Shown here: piece by piece, positions 40,810 to 49,499 of the stretch
Numbering within the stretch: position 1 is the first letter of the stretch
How the letters are laid out: the number at the start of each line of letters is the position of its first letter
Source: an archaeon
GTDB taxonomy: Archaea > Thermoproteota > Nitrososphaeria > Nitrososphaerales > Gagatemarchaeaceae
Reading direction: 5' to 3'
NCBI GenBank assembly: GCA_016432545.1
Contig: CP066694.1
Coordinates: 1,054,001-1,118,000, forward strand
Length of the DNA stretch: 64,000 nt
Position numbers and translations under genes: made by a program
Notes under the pieces: generated by a model
Database searches by the model: none
Told to the model about the DNA's origin: nothing
What the model saw: the letters and a program-made list of their open reading frames with translations, nothing else

Positions 40810-42141
40810 TTGCCCAAGGCCTTCGGGACGGCCGGAGTCAGGGGAGTCTTCAACAAGACCCAGACGCCCGAGCAGGTCTACAGGCTCGCCGAGAACGTCG
40901 TCTTCGCGATAGGCAGAGGGAGGTACGGAGTCGGATGGGATGGGCGCAAGTCTTCCGCTTTGTTGGCGAGGACGGTGGCTTCCGCGGTCAGCGCGATGGG
41001 AAGCGAACCGCTCCTGTTCGGCCTCGCTCCCACCCCGGTGATAGCTTTCGGGACGAGGTCTCGCTCCTGCCTCGCGGGGTTCGCAGTCACGGCCTCGCAC
41101 AACCCCGCCGAATTCTCGGGCGTCAAGATCTTCAACGCCAAGGGCATGGAGCTCCCAAAGTCCGACGAGGAGAGGATAGAGAGGGCGATGGGCGTGGACG
41201 TCATGAAGCCCTCGGGCTCGTTCGGCCAGATGACGCCCGACGACGGAGTTCTGGATGCATATGTTGAAGCCCTAGTGGCCAGATACCCGAGAGCGACCGA
41301 ACCGCTGCGAATCGCGGTCGATTGCGCCAGCGGCCCCGGAGGCCTCGTTACCCCCCGGGTCCTGGGCCTGCTCGGACACCACGCAGTCCCGGTCAACGCT
41401 CAGGTCTCTTGGATGTTCCCGGCCCGCCCTCCCGAGCCGACCCCCGCCAACCTGGCTGAGTTCGCCCTGATGGTGCCCGAGCTCGGAGTCGACTTCGCCT
41501 TCGCCCACGATGGGGACGCAGACCGCCTCGTCATGGTGGACCCCCTGGGGAATGTCGTCCCCGACTCGGTCCTCTCGGTGCTCGCGCTCCGGGCGATGGA
41601 CCTCTCAGGCGGCAAGGTCGTTCTGTCGGAGAACACTTCCAACGCCGTCGCAGAGGAGGCCCAGCGGCTTGGCTTGAGGGTCGTCCGGAGCAGGGTCGGC
41701 AAGACCTTCGCGGTCCTCGAGTCCGAGGGCGGAGCCTTCGCCTCTGAGCCGAGCAAGATAGTCGACCCTGGATGGGGCCTCTGGGAGGACGGGATCAACG
41801 CCTCGGCGCTGGTCTCCACCCTCCTCTCCCACGAGCGAGCCCTCCTGAGCAGGGTCCTAGAGGAAGTCCACTGGAAGTATAGGCAGGTCAACCTCGAGGT
41901 CGGGGTCGACATGAAGGTTCTTGCTGAAAGAGCGAAAGAGATCTTCAGGAAGTCCAAGGTGATTGAGGAAAGGACCTTGGATGGCCTGAAGCTGGTCTTT
42001 AGCGACGCCTCGTGGATAATGGTCCGGCCCTCCGGCACCGAGCCCAAGACCAGACTCTACGCAGAGGCGAGAGACACCCAAGCCCTCGAGGCGCTCGTCC
42101 AACAGGGCCTCCACTGTATCGAATCCTCTAATACGAAGTAA
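40810..42141 (+). CDS. Phosphohexomutase (phosphoglucosamine/phosphomannomutase family)
   Basis: 443 aa, full length. Active-site serine in TASHNPAEFSGVK, metal loop HDGDADRL, sugar-binding loop SEPSKI and phosphate-binding RPSGTEPK, in the standard four-domain order. Interconverts hexose 1- and 6-phosphates; the EPSK loop does not settle GlcN versus Man/Glc. TTG starts 2 nt after the thyX stop, so they are cotranscribed. Confidence 0.85.
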   Translation: MPKAFGTAGVRGVFNKTQTPEQVYRLAENVVFAIGRGRYGVGWDGRKSSALLARTVASAVSAMGSEPLLFGLAPTPVIAFGTRSRSCLAGFAVTASHNPAEFSGVKIFNAKGMELPKSDEERIERAMGVDVMKPSGSFGQMTPDDGVLDAYVEALVARYPRATEPLRIAVDCASGPGGLVTPRVLGLLGHHAVPVNAQVSWMFPARPPEPTPANLAEFALMVPELGVDFAFAHDGDADRLVMVDPLGNVVPDSVLSVLALRAMDLSGGKVVLSENTSNAVAEEAQRLGLRVVRSRVGKTFAVLESEGGAFASEPSKIVDPGWGLWEDGINASALVSTLLSHERALLSRVLEEVHWKYRQVNLEVGVDMKVLAERAKEIFRKSKVIEERTLDGLKLVFSDASWIMVRPSGTEPKTRLYAEARDTQALEALVQQGLHCIESSNTK

Positions 42142-42159
42142 TCGGGCTCGGACCCGCCG

Positions 42160-43629
42160 ATGTCTGAATCGAAGATTGTCGCAAGAGTCCTCGCATCGGG
42201 CTACATGCTGGACGCCAAGGCCTTCGAGATGATCAGCGGGCTTCCCTCGGAGGTCGATGCCGAAGTCCTGGTGGAGAAGCTCCTCGAGCAGAAGGCGGCG
42301 GACAAGCGAGAGGCGAAGGTCATCACCGAAGAGGACGTCGCGAGCATCATTCCACGGCAAGAGCCTCCCCCGGCGCCCGAAGAGCAGGCCTTGCCTGACG
42401 ACGAGAGTCGACTCGAAGTGATCAGCGACCCCACCCAGTCGATAGCCCCGTCAGAGGGGTACGAGGGGTTCGGCAAGCTCTTCCTCGACAGGTACGAGCG
42501 CCTCTACTCGATCATCAAGGCCAGGCTCGACACCAAGGGCACTGCGAGCGTGAGTGCGGCCAAGGGCCTCCAGCAGGGAAAGAAGGCCAAGGTCGCGGGC
42601 CTCCTCGCAGACAGGTCCAGCAGGCGCGGAGTCGTGGAGCTGAAGATTGACGACCCGACAGGGACCCTCAAGGTCGTCTGCCAGGACCCACTCGCAGAGA
42701 AGGCGGCCCTCGAGGCGCCCCTCGACAGCATGGTCGTCGTCGAAGTGACAAGGGCCAAGTCCGGCCAGCTCCTCGCCGGCTCCCTCGTGCTCCCGGACAT
42801 CGCCAGCAGGCGTCCCGTCTCGTCTTCTCATAGGGCCTACGCTGTCCTGCTCTCCGACCTCCACATCGGGAGTAGAAAGTTCCTCGCGGACGACTTCAAC
42901 CGCTTCATCCTCTGGCTGAAGGGAGGCCTGGGGGACGCCGACCTAGTCAACCGCATCAAGTACCTGGTGATCGCCGGCGACCTAGTCGACGGAGTCGGGG
43001 TCTATCCCGGCCAGGAGTTCCAGCTCGCTGAGAAGGACCCGAAGAATCAGTACGAGATGGCCGCTGAGCTCCTCAAGCAGGTCCCCCCTCACATCCAGAT
43101 CATACTCTCGCCTGGGAACCACGACGCAGTCCGTCAGGCCCTGCCCCAGCCTGCGGTCTCTGTCGACCTGGCCGAATCGCTCTACGCGATGGACAACGTG
43201 CGCTGGGTCGGGGACCCTTCCTACGTCAAGCTCAACGGCGTCATGTTCCTGGTGTACCATGGGAAGAGCCTCGACGACGTCATCGCCACAACGCCCGACT
43301 TGACTTACGACAAGCCGACAGAGGCGATGAAGTTACTCCTGCGTTCGCGGCACCTGTCACCTACGTACGGGAAGAGGACCGCCCTCTCCCCCGAGTCCAG
43401 AGACTTCATGGTGGTGGACCCGGTCCCCGATGTACTCCACGTGGGTCACGTCCACACGTATGGGGAGCTGAACTACAGGGGGACGCTACTCGTGAATTCA
43501 GGGACCTGGCAGGCGCAGACCAGCTTCCAGTCGAACATGGGCCTTGAGCCTACGCCCTCTATCGTGCCGATACTCGACCTTTCGACTATGAAGACCGTCA
43601 GGCGGAACTTCGGGGCCGCTGGATTCTAG
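42160..43629 (+). CDS. polB: DNA polymerase D small subunit DP1
   Basis: 489 aa. An N-terminal helical region and acidic linker, an OB fold (about 120-220) and a calcineurin-like phosphoesterase domain with DLHIGSR, GDLVDG, PGNHD, YHGKS and GHVHTYG. In DP1 this domain is the 3'-5' exonuclease of archaeal replicative PolD, and the motifs look intact. The gene starts 18 nt after the phosphohexomutase and converges on orc1/cdc6. The large subunit is at 51143. Confidence 0.95.
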   Translation: MSESKIVARVLASGYMLDAKAFEMISGLPSEVDAEVLVEKLLEQKAADKREAKVITEEDVASIIPRQEPPPAPEEQALPDDESRLEVISDPTQSIAPSEGYEGFGKLFLDRYERLYSIIKARLDTKGTASVSAAKGLQQGKKAKVAGLLADRSSRRGVVELKIDDPTGTLKVVCQDPLAEKAALEAPLDSMVVVEVTRAKSGQLLAGSLVLPDIASRRPVSSSHRAYAVLLSDLHIGSRKFLADDFNRFILWLKGGLGDADLVNRIKYLVIAGDLVDGVGVYPGQEFQLAEKDPKNQYEMAAELLKQVPPHIQIILSPGNHDAVRQALPQPAVSVDLAESLYAMDNVRWVGDPSYVKLNGVMFLVYHGKSLDDVIATTPDLTYDKPTEAMKLLLRSRHLSPTYGKRTALSPESRDFMVVDPVPDVLHVGHVHTYGELNYRGTLLVNSGTWQAQTSFQSNMGLEPTPSIVPILDLSTMKTVRRNFGAAGF

Positions 43630-43639
43630 GCCTTCTGGA

Positions 43640-44821
43640 CTAGACGGTCCTGCCGAAGGTCGTGTCCTCGGAGAGTGTCTTCTCCAAGGTCTCGCTCGGG
43701 ATCAGCAGCTGGATCCGCTTCGTCCTCCCCCTGCGCCCCTTGCTGACGACCGACGCCTCAATCAGGCCCAGGAGGTCCAGCTCCGCCAGTATCCCGCTGA
43801 CTCTCCTCTGGGTCAGGACCTCCATCCCCGCCTTCCTGCATAGGTCGTTGTATGCGATGTAGAGGTTCCCGGTGTTGGTCCCTCCTTTGAACCTCGAGAC
43901 CGCCATGAGTATCACCTTGTTGTGGACGGGCAGGGACCGGATCGCCTCCTCAACCCTGTCGTGCTCCATCTTGTCGGAGGCCCTGCGTATGCACGAGTCG
44001 TCGATCTCCCTCAGGCCCTCTCTCTCTGCGACCTCGCCAGCGATCCTCAGGAGGTCTATGGCCCGCCTCGCGTCTCCGTGCTCAGACCCCGCCATCGCAG
44101 CGCAGATGTTAATCGCCGCCGGCGAAGCCACTGAAGGCCTGAACGCGACCCTGGCCCTCTCCGTGAGAATTTCCCTCAGCTCCTCCACAGTGTAGGGCGG
44201 GAAGACGAGCTCCTCTTCGCTAAGGCTGCTCAGGACCCGTGGGTCCAGGCCTTCCTTGAACTTCAGGTCGTTGGATATGCCCACGAGGGACAGGAACCCA
44301 GGCGCGAGCCTCTCGCTGGACCTCGTGAACTCGTAGAGTATCCCGTCGCCGAATGTCTTGACCAAATAGTCGATCTCGTCGAGAACCAGGACCGTGTGAA
44401 TGCCCCTCGCTTTGATTTCCCTGAAGATCCTCGACACGACTTCCCCGATTGACAAGCCCGTGAAGGGTATCTGGACCCCGGTGGCTTGGCCGAGCTCCGC
44501 CAAGGCCCTGTATTCGGTGTTGGCAAGCCGGGTGTTGACATAGGCCACGATGAGGTTCTTCCGATCGGCCTCCTTCTCGAGTTTGGAGAGAACGTACCTT
44601 GCGACAGCGGTCTTACCTGTGCCGGTCTTTCCGTAAAGCAACAAGTTAGAGGGCTTTGATCCGTGAAGAACTGGAGCCAGGACCTCTGCGACCTCGCTGG
44701 TCTGTGAGTCACGAAAGGGCAACCTGTCTGGGACGTAATCCGGACTCAAGGCGTTGCGGTCAGCGAATAGGGCCTTTCCTTCCTTCGCTCTTCGGAAAAT
44801 CTCCTCAATCCCGGCAGGCAA
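43640..44821 (-). CDS. cdc6: Replication initiator Orc1/Cdc6
   Basis: 393 aa. AAA+ domain with Walker A YGKTGTGKT (K70), Walker B LVLDEIDYL, sensor I ISND and sensor II region EHGDARRAIDLLR. The C-terminal about 90 residues form the winged helix that binds ORB repeats. TTG start. It reads away from a 520-bp intergenic region with ORB motifs, the usual place of an archaeal origin. Confidence 0.95.
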   Translation of the reverse strand: MPAGIEEIFRRAKEGKALFADRNALSPDYVPDRLPFRDSQTSEVAEVLAPVLHGSKPSNLLLYGKTGTGKTAVARYVLSKLEKEADRKNLIVAYVNTRLANTEYRALAELGQATGVQIPFTGLSIGEVVSRIFREIKARGIHTVLVLDEIDYLVKTFGDGILYEFTRSSERLAPGFLSLVGISNDLKFKEGLDPRVLSSLSEEELVFPPYTVEELREILTERARVAFRPSVASPAAINICAAMAGSEHGDARRAIDLLRIAGEVAEREGLREIDDSCIRRASDKMEHDRVEEAIRSLPVHNKVILMAVSRFKGGTNTGNLYIAYNDLCRKAGMEVLTQRRVSGILAELDLLGLIEASVVSKGRRGRTKRIQLLIPSETLEKTLSEDTTFGRTV

Positions 44822-44828
44822 GTCTGAA

Positions 44829-44844
44829 TCAGTGGAAACACTGG
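44829..44844 (+). repeat. ORB-like half site in CAGTG palindrome
   Basis: TCAGTGGAAACACTGG: an ORB-core-like AGTGGAAAC inside a CAGTG/CACTG palindrome, 8 nt upstream of the cdc6 start codon. It may let Orc1/Cdc6 control its own gene. Confidence 0.45.
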
Positions 44845-45036
44845 TTAGTTAAGCCCTCCGCCCCAGGGCTTCTCTTGCTTCCACTCCAGAAACCGCCTTA
44901 GTCGAGTGTTCTTCTACGTAAGTAAAGAATCCCGCTCTAGATACGCGGTGCTTACTGGATATGCCTTGGGGTCTATGAAAGAGGTAGGCATGGGTGTGGA
45001 ATGGTCAACTGAGGGGTCTGTTTGTTCGGGGATCAG

Positions 45037-45056
45037 GTCCAGTGGAAAGACAGGGG
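45037..45056 (+). repeat. ORB repeat 1
   Basis: GTCCAGTGGAAAGACAGGGG: ORB core TCCAGTGGAAA followed by the G-rich tail that marks origin recognition boxes. Confidence 0.75.
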
Positions 45057-45112
45057 CCGGGGGCCCTGGTGTGAAGTGGAGTGAAACGAGGCGCCGTCGG
45101 GCAGGTTTGGGA

Positions 45113-45134
45113 CCCCCCAATTTCCACTGGAGCC
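45113..45134 (-). repeat. ORB repeat 2
   Basis: On the minus strand GGCTCCAGTGGAAA followed by TTGGGGGG; opposite in direction to ORB 1, facing it across about 56 bp. Confidence 0.75.
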
Positions 45135-45171
45135 ACTCCATCCTTAGACAGGCCGAAAACCCTGATTTCAG

Positions 45172-45193
45172 CCCCAGTGCTTCCACTGGAGCC
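45172..45193 (-). repeat. ORB repeat 3
   Basis: On the minus strand GGCTCCAGTGGAA followed by GCACTGGGG; same direction as ORB 2, with identical first 13 bases. Confidence 0.75.
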
Positions 45194-45343
45194 TGTGGAG
45201 GACGATTCACGCATTGATGCGAGTGAACCCCTGTGAACCCTCTGGACGCTATCAATGCATGGTCAAACTATGTTACGCCACCGTTCACAAGTTCACACTA
45301 CCAGGGGATAAAACGCTAACAAGGCCCCAGCGAAGGACGCGCC

Positions 45344-45742
45344 TTGCGCAAGCGAATCAAGATCGAGTTGGAGGACGAAGAGGGAACAAAGTACACGCTT
45401 GCGTTGGAAGGAAAGGTCTCGCGCGACAAACTGATGAAAGCCATGGACATGCTCGAGGTCATGGACGTCCCGCTCGACCACTCGTACAAGGCCCCGGACG
45501 AGGGAACCTTCTTCGGGAAGGTGACAGCCCTGCTGGACTCCGAGTTCGCTGCAGGCGAGTTCTCGTCCTCTGACGTGGCCCGGGCCTTCGAAGAGAAGCA
45601 CAACCAGCCGGTCAAGCTCAGCACGATCTCGACGTACCTGGCCAGGCTCGCGGAGAAGCAGTTCATCAAGAGAGAACGCTTCGGGAACTCCTGGGTCTAC
45701 AGAAGGGTGTACCTGAAGACCAACCAAGTGGCTGAAAGGTAA
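45344..45742 (+). CDS. Origin-adjacent winged-helix protein
   Basis: 132 aa. The first about 35 residues are a charged strand pair (KRIKIELEDEEGTKYTLAL). Residues 60-125 form a winged helix (FFGKVTALLDSEF ... FSSSDVARAFEEKHNQPVKLSTISTYLARLAEKQFIKRERFGNSW). GGGATAAAA at 45304-45312 gives the leaderless TTG start. Its position immediately beside the origin suggests a regulator of replication or of its own locus; inference. Confidence 0.65.
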   Translation: MRKRIKIELEDEEGTKYTLALEGKVSRDKLMKAMDMLEVMDVPLDHSYKAPDEGTFFGKVTALLDSEFAAGEFSSSDVARAFEEKHNQPVKLSTISTYLARLAEKQFIKRERFGNSWVYRRVYLKTNQVAER

Positions 45743-45744
45743 CC

Positions 45745-46158
45745 CTAGTCAAAATTCGCTGTAATTACGCCGTTTCCCTTTGCCGAAGCGGTCGTACGGG
45801 AACTGTACGGATTCGAGATTTCAATCAACTCAGTATTGGCGACCCAGTTCCTGAACGGATGAGGGTCCTTCTGAATGGCCTCAAGGGATATCACTTCCCC
45901 GACCTTGTATAACCCAGCCCCATAGGGAACTGTCTTGAAGGGACCATTCTGCATCACCGTGACTTTGACCAAACCCTGCCGCCCAAGCTCAACCCTGTGA
46001 AGTTCGCTCTCAGACTTCCAGTAATTCCACGAAACCACTCTGAAGGCGAATATTGATGCTATGAAGATGCCCGTGAGCAAGTAACTCCTCGCGAGTCCCG
46101 AAGCGACGGCGAGGGCCAACAGCATGATCTGGACGATGCGATAATCTGTTTTTCGCAC
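45745..46158 (-). CDS. Two-helix membrane protein, 137 aa
   Basis: Two hydrophobic segments (IVQIMLLALAVASGLARSYLL and GIFIASIFAFRVVSW) are followed by a soluble beta-rich domain of about 85 residues. GTG start. Convergent with the winged-helix gene. No family recognised. Confidence 0.55.
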   Translation of the reverse strand: MRKTDYRIVQIMLLALAVASGLARSYLLTGIFIASIFAFRVVSWNYWKSESELHRVELGRQGLVKVTVMQNGPFKTVPYGAGLYKVGEVISLEAIQKDPHPFRNWVANTELIEISNPYSSRTTASAKGNGVITANFD

Positions 46159-46266
46159 GACAGGGCATTACATTCATCGACTGAAAAGCTCTGGCCCGAT
46201 TAATGGCAGTGCGGGACGGGAGTTTTCTCAAGCCATCCTGGCTTCAAATCCTCGTCGGTGACAAGC

Positions 46267-46278
46267 CTTATATTTTAC
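46267..46278 (+). promoter_or_regulatory. vapBC promoter region
   Basis: CTTATATTTTAC is a strong TATA element about 26 nt before the vapB ATG. The AT-rich stretch from here to the start carries repeated CAT/ATG half sites, a likely operator for the VapBC complex. Confidence 0.5.
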
Positions 46279-46297
46279 ATCATACATTCTATATCAT

Positions 46298-46501
46298 ATG
46301 CCCACAGTCGCAGTGACCGAGACAACCCTGGACAAGCTCAAGCGAGCCATGAAGCAGCAAGGGACCCCGACGATGGACGCAACCATCAACTCCCTGCTCG
46401 AGAAGGCCGGCAAGGTCCCCCACAGCATGTTCGGGATCGACTCCAAGCGCGGCCTGAGGCTCTCCGTCAAGGAGCACGAAGAATTTCAAAGGTCCCGCTG
46501 A
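46298..46501 (+). CDS. vapB: VapB-type antitoxin
   Basis: 67 aa: an N-terminal DNA-binding part (VAVTETTLDKLKRAMKQQG, ribbon-helix-helix-like) and a disordered basic tail that would wrap the toxin. Precedes the PIN toxin by 3 nt. Confidence 0.75.
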   Translation: MPTVAVTETTLDKLKRAMKQQGTPTMDATINSLLEKAGKVPHSMFGIDSKRGLRLSVKEHEEFQRSR

Positions 46502-46504
46502 GGC

Positions 46505-46888
46505 ATGCCCAGGCCCTACGTAATCGACACCTTCGCCTGGATTGAGTACTTCGCTGGCTCGGTCCAAGGCCAGAAGGCTCAGCCTTACATCGAGGGGCCC
46601 GAGCTGATCACGCCGTCCATAGTCGTCGCGGAGTTCACCGACAAGTACACCAGAGAGGGTCTGGACCCCTCGGCGAAGCTCGCCTTCATCAGGACGAGGT
46701 CAATGATCTCAGGGCTGGACGACCAGGTGGCGGAGGAGGCAGGGAGGCTCAGCGCGTCGAGGAGGAAGAAGGTCCCAGGGTGGGGCCTTGTCGACTCGGT
46801 GGTCCTGGCAACCGCAAGGTCACTAGGGTCGAAGGTGGTGACGGGCGACGCACACTTCGCAGGCCTTGATGAGACAGTGATGATCTAG
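46505..46888 (+). CDS. vapC: VapC PIN-domain ribonuclease toxin
   Basis: 127 aa PIN domain. Acidic residues line up: D8 (VIDTFAWIEYF), E in VVAEF, D in GLVDSVVLATAR and D in TGDAHF. VapC toxins cleave tRNA or rRNA and are held inactive by VapB. The pair lies in backbone, close to the origin, rather than in the integrated element. Confidence 0.85.
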   Translation: MPRPYVIDTFAWIEYFAGSVQGQKAQPYIEGPELITPSIVVAEFTDKYTREGLDPSAKLAFIRTRSMISGLDDQVAEEAGRLSASRRKKVPGWGLVDSVVLATARSLGSKVVTGDAHFAGLDETVMI

Positions 46889-46900
46889 AGCCCAGCCAGC

Positions 46901-47482
46901 CTAGCCGAAATACTTCTTTCCTTCTTCGCTCAGGCTGTAGACGAAAGGCTTCTCCGTGTCATCACGGGTCACAAGGCCTCGGTCGAAGAGCTCCTTCAGG
47001 ACTCGGGCATTGTGTTCCCGGGTATTGCCCAGGGCTTCCTTGACGTCAATCGTACTCTTGGCTCCCTTCGCAAGGAACTCTAAGACCTGCCGCTGGTACT
47101 TGTCAAGGCGGAGCTTCGGTTCGATTCTTTCCGGTGCCGGCGAAGAGGTCGCCACTTGGGGGGCGGCGGGGGTAGGCTTGTCATGTTCCATCTGTGGCAT
47201 TTGCTGGGTAGCTCGAGATGGGATAATGGACCTCATCTCCTTCGGGGTCGGGGACTGATTGATGACCCTGACTTGGACGACTTCAAGTCTGGCCATCAGA
47301 TCTACAATTCGCTCATCCTGTCGTTTGAGTCGCTGCTCAAGGGATGACCAAAGGTCACGACCCAGATTTGTCGAAGTCGAGATGCGCCGTGAGGCCTCAC
47401 GATACCTACCTAGAAGAGCCACGGACAGCGCAACAAAGAAGCCCGAAGAGACGATTAGGGCGGCTGTGATGAGGTCGTCCAT
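46901..47482 (-). CDS. Membrane-anchored winged-helix protein, 193 aa
   Basis: N-terminal transmembrane helix (ALIVSSGFFVALSVALLG), a coiled coil (DLWSSLEQRLKRQDERIVDLMARLEVV), a Pro/Ala-rich linker and a C-terminal winged helix (LDKYQRQVLEFLAKGAKSTIDVKEAL ... RVLKELFDRGLV). Possibly a membrane-tethered transcription regulator. GTG at 47485 is an alternative start. Confidence 0.65.
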   Translation of the reverse strand: MDDLITAALIVSSGFFVALSVALLGRYREASRRISTSTNLGRDLWSSLEQRLKRQDERIVDLMARLEVVQVRVINQSPTPKEMRSIIPSRATQQMPQMEHDKPTPAAPQVATSSPAPERIEPKLRLDKYQRQVLEFLAKGAKSTIDVKEALGNTREHNARVLKELFDRGLVTRDDTEKPFVYSLSEEGKKYFG

Positions 47483-47524
47483 CACCTGACCTCAGAGGAG
47501 TCACATCATAAGCTTAGCGGGTCA

Positions 47525-47881
47525 TCACAGGATAATCTTCTCCAGAAGGGCGTCCAAGGCCTCTCCAACCCTCTGAAGGTCCGATTCCGAGAGCTCGCCA
47601 AGTGGTTTCCCTGCCAAATCGAACAGTCTGCGTACTTCCTCAGGCTTGATCAGACCTTCCCAAAGCGCAATCATCAAGGTTACGAGAGATGCCCTGATGT
47701 TTTTCCTTCCTTGTTTGACAGTCCTGTAGTAGGATCCTATCGTCACGCTCTTTCCCGACCTTGAAGCAGCCGCCTCTCTGAGACGAATCTGACCGCTCGA
47801 CACCATTCTGAAACTCTTGAGAGATTCTAGCATCTTCGGAGTCAACAAGGACTCTCCCACGAACAAGTCTGATAGTTCCAC
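47525..47881 (-). CDS. Conserved-looking helical protein, 118 aa
   Basis: Helical throughout (LKSFRMVSSGQIRLREAAASRSGKSVTIGSYYRTVKQGRKNIRASLVTLMIALW...), basic in the middle. GTG start, leaderless from TTTATAC at about 47905-47911. A helix-turn-helix in the first half is possible. No family recognised. Confidence 0.5.
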   Translation of the reverse strand: MELSDLFVGESLLTPKMLESLKSFRMVSSGQIRLREAAASRSGKSVTIGSYYRTVKQGRKNIRASLVTLMIALWEGLIKPEEVRRLFDLAGKPLGELSESDLQRVGEALDALLEKIIL

Positions 47882-48081
47882 GCGTCAACTCTTTAGCCTC
47901 AAGAGTATAAATCCACCGAGCCACGTACAAGCATGATTTTCGCGGGAAGCTCAAGATTACTCAATATAATGCATTATTTGCGCCTCCTTCTCAAAATTCA
48001 TGGAGGGAGGCTCGCCGAAGTACCAACTGACCTCGAAACTATCTTAATTAGTTCAGAATCAAGACTTGCGGGTGAGCAAGG

Positions 48082-48342
48082 TTGGGTCGACGGCGTAGGA
48101 AAACACTCAGAGTAATCAGGCGAACCCTGCCAAAGGTCTTCGCGTGCCCCAACTGTGGGATGACAACGATCAGAATCACATCTGACGAAGAAGAAGAGTC
48201 ACATGACACTGTCTTTAAGGTCACATGCGGAAATCCTTCTTGTGTCCTCCACAGCGGCCGGGAAATGCGTTATCAGACCAAGCGCGCAGACATCGATGTC
48301 TACAACAGCTTCGTAGACGATTTCGCACGCGCCGGTGCCTAG
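48082..48342 (+). CDS. Transcription elongation factor Elf1-like
   Basis: 86 aa. GRRRRKTLRVIRRTLPKVFACPNCGMTTIRI and a second cysteine pair (CGNPSC), ending DVYNSFVDDF, is the Elf1 layout: basic N-terminus, four-cysteine zinc ribbon, acidic tail. It should associate with RNA polymerase during elongation. TTG start, leaderless from CTTAATTAG at 48044-48052. Overlaps the GGGP synthase gene by 8 nt. Confidence 0.8.
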   Translation: MGRRRRKTLRVIRRTLPKVFACPNCGMTTIRITSDEEEESHDTVFKVTCGNPSCVLHSGREMRYQTKRADIDVYNSFVDDFARAGA

Positions 48343-49120
48343 GTTGATCGAGCCAGGAAAGGTCGAAACCACTCTCATCAAACAGACTGGCAAGTCGACC
48401 ATCTGCGCCGCACTAATCGATCCAGAAGACTTCTCTCCAAAGGAGGCAGCTAAGGTAGTCGAGAAAGCCATCGGAGCAGGCGTTAAAGTCATCTTGGTGG
48501 GCGGGTCCACCCTCGCGAACCAGGCGAAGCTCGATTCTGTCCTCAGAGCCATCACAAGTGTCACGAGCAGAGTCACGAGGTCACAGAGCACATCACGCGT
48601 CCCTGTCGTACTATTCCCGGGCAACGTCAGTGGGGTTTCCCGGTACGCTGACGCGATTCTGTTCAGCAGTCTCCTCAATTCGACTAATACCTACTTCATC
48701 GTCGGGGCCCAGGCTCTGGGTTCTATGGAGGTCCTGAAGTCGGGAATCGAGAGTATCCCAATGGGGTACCTTGTCTTTGGGAGCTCGAGCGCGACAAGCT
48801 TCATCGGTCAAGTCAACACCCTGCCAGCATCGAAGCCCCAGTTAGCTGTGATCTACGCGCTGGCTGCGAAGTACATGGGAATGAGGAGCCTGTACCTAGA
48901 GGCAGGGAGCGGAAGCGACGAACCGATTCAGGCAGAGACCATCCGGGCCGTGAGGAAATTCTACGAGGGTTTGCTAATCGTGGGAGGGGGGATTACTAGC
49001 GCTGAAGCAGCGCGCAAAGCTGCTAGAGCAGGTGCCGACATCGTCGTTGTGGGAAACCTTCTCCAAACAAGAGGCTTCGAAGGGACGCTAGCCAAAATCG
49101 TCGCCGCAGCGTCAAAATAG
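48335..49120 (+). CDS. Geranylgeranylglyceryl phosphate synthase
   Basis: 261 aa TIM barrel with ALIDPEDFSP, VKVILVGGSTLANQAKLDSV, VPVVLFPGNVSGVSRYADAILFSSLLNS and IVGGGITSAEAARKAARAGADIVVVGNLL, all hallmarks of GGGPS. It forms the first ether bond between sn-glycerol-1-phosphate and geranylgeranyl diphosphate in archaeal lipids. GTG start. Cotranscribed with the Elf1-like gene. Confidence 0.95.
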   Translation: MPRLIEPGKVETTLIKQTGKSTICAALIDPEDFSPKEAAKVVEKAIGAGVKVILVGGSTLANQAKLDSVLRAITSVTSRVTRSQSTSRVPVVLFPGNVSGVSRYADAILFSSLLNSTNTYFIVGAQALGSMEVLKSGIESIPMGYLVFGSSSATSFIGQVNTLPASKPQLAVIYALAAKYMGMRSLYLEAGSGSDEPIQAETIRAVRKFYEGLLIVGGGITSAEAARKAARAGADIVVVGNLLQTRGFEGTLAKIVAAASK

Positions 49121-49136
49121 ATGAGCTGCCGCTCAA

Positions 49137-49478
49137 ATGACCCCTAGGGTGAGTAATGACAATGACGACGACAGGGAAAGCCTCATCAATCTTCTTGGGA
49201 AAAAGACTACTCCGGCACAGAAAGAAGCTAGGAAGCGATTTCTTGCAAGAATCACAGACGAGAAACCTTCACCTCAAGAAGCCCACGATTTGGTGCGCTA
49301 CATCAACGCTCTCGAAACAACGATTGGATACTATGTCACCCAGGCCAGGTTAGTTCCGCGGAGACAAATCCAAGATGTAAACAAATACAATAGCGAAGAC
49401 GCTGAACGTGCTTACTTCAAACTAGTGGGGATTGCGGCGGCTAGACCAAAGGAAGCCGAGGACGAATCATCAGGCTAG
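49137..49478 (+). CDS. Hypothetical protein, 113 aa
   Basis: Soluble, strongly charged and helical (SLINLLGKKTTPAQKEARKRFLARITDEKPSPQEAHDLVRYI...). Starts 16 nt after the GGGP synthase stop, so it belongs to the same transcript. No family recognised. Confidence 0.6.
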   Translation: MTPRVSNDNDDDRESLINLLGKKTTPAQKEARKRFLARITDEKPSPQEAHDLVRYINALETTIGYYVTQARLVPRRQIQDVNKYNSEDAERAYFKLVGIAAARPKEAEDESSG

Positions 49479-49499
49479 GGACCAGTTAGGCCCCGATAC

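Larger units (their letters stand above)
44829..45299. other. oriC: Chromosomal replication origin (predicted)
   Basis: A 522-bp gene-free region (44822-45343) directly upstream of orc1/cdc6. It holds three strong and several weaker ORB-like repeats with core CTCCAGTGGAAA and G-rich tails, two of them inverted relative to the first. A short palindrome lies near 45206-45227 and GTGAAC-type repeats at 45222-45237 and 45284-45299. No long AT-rich unwinding element is obvious; 45250-45280 is the most AT-rich part. Confidence 0.8.

Noticed and set aside
46230-46260. tRNA-like TTCAAAT near 46241
   Set aside because: Neither T-stem nor acceptor strands pair, and no anticodon arm could be built.
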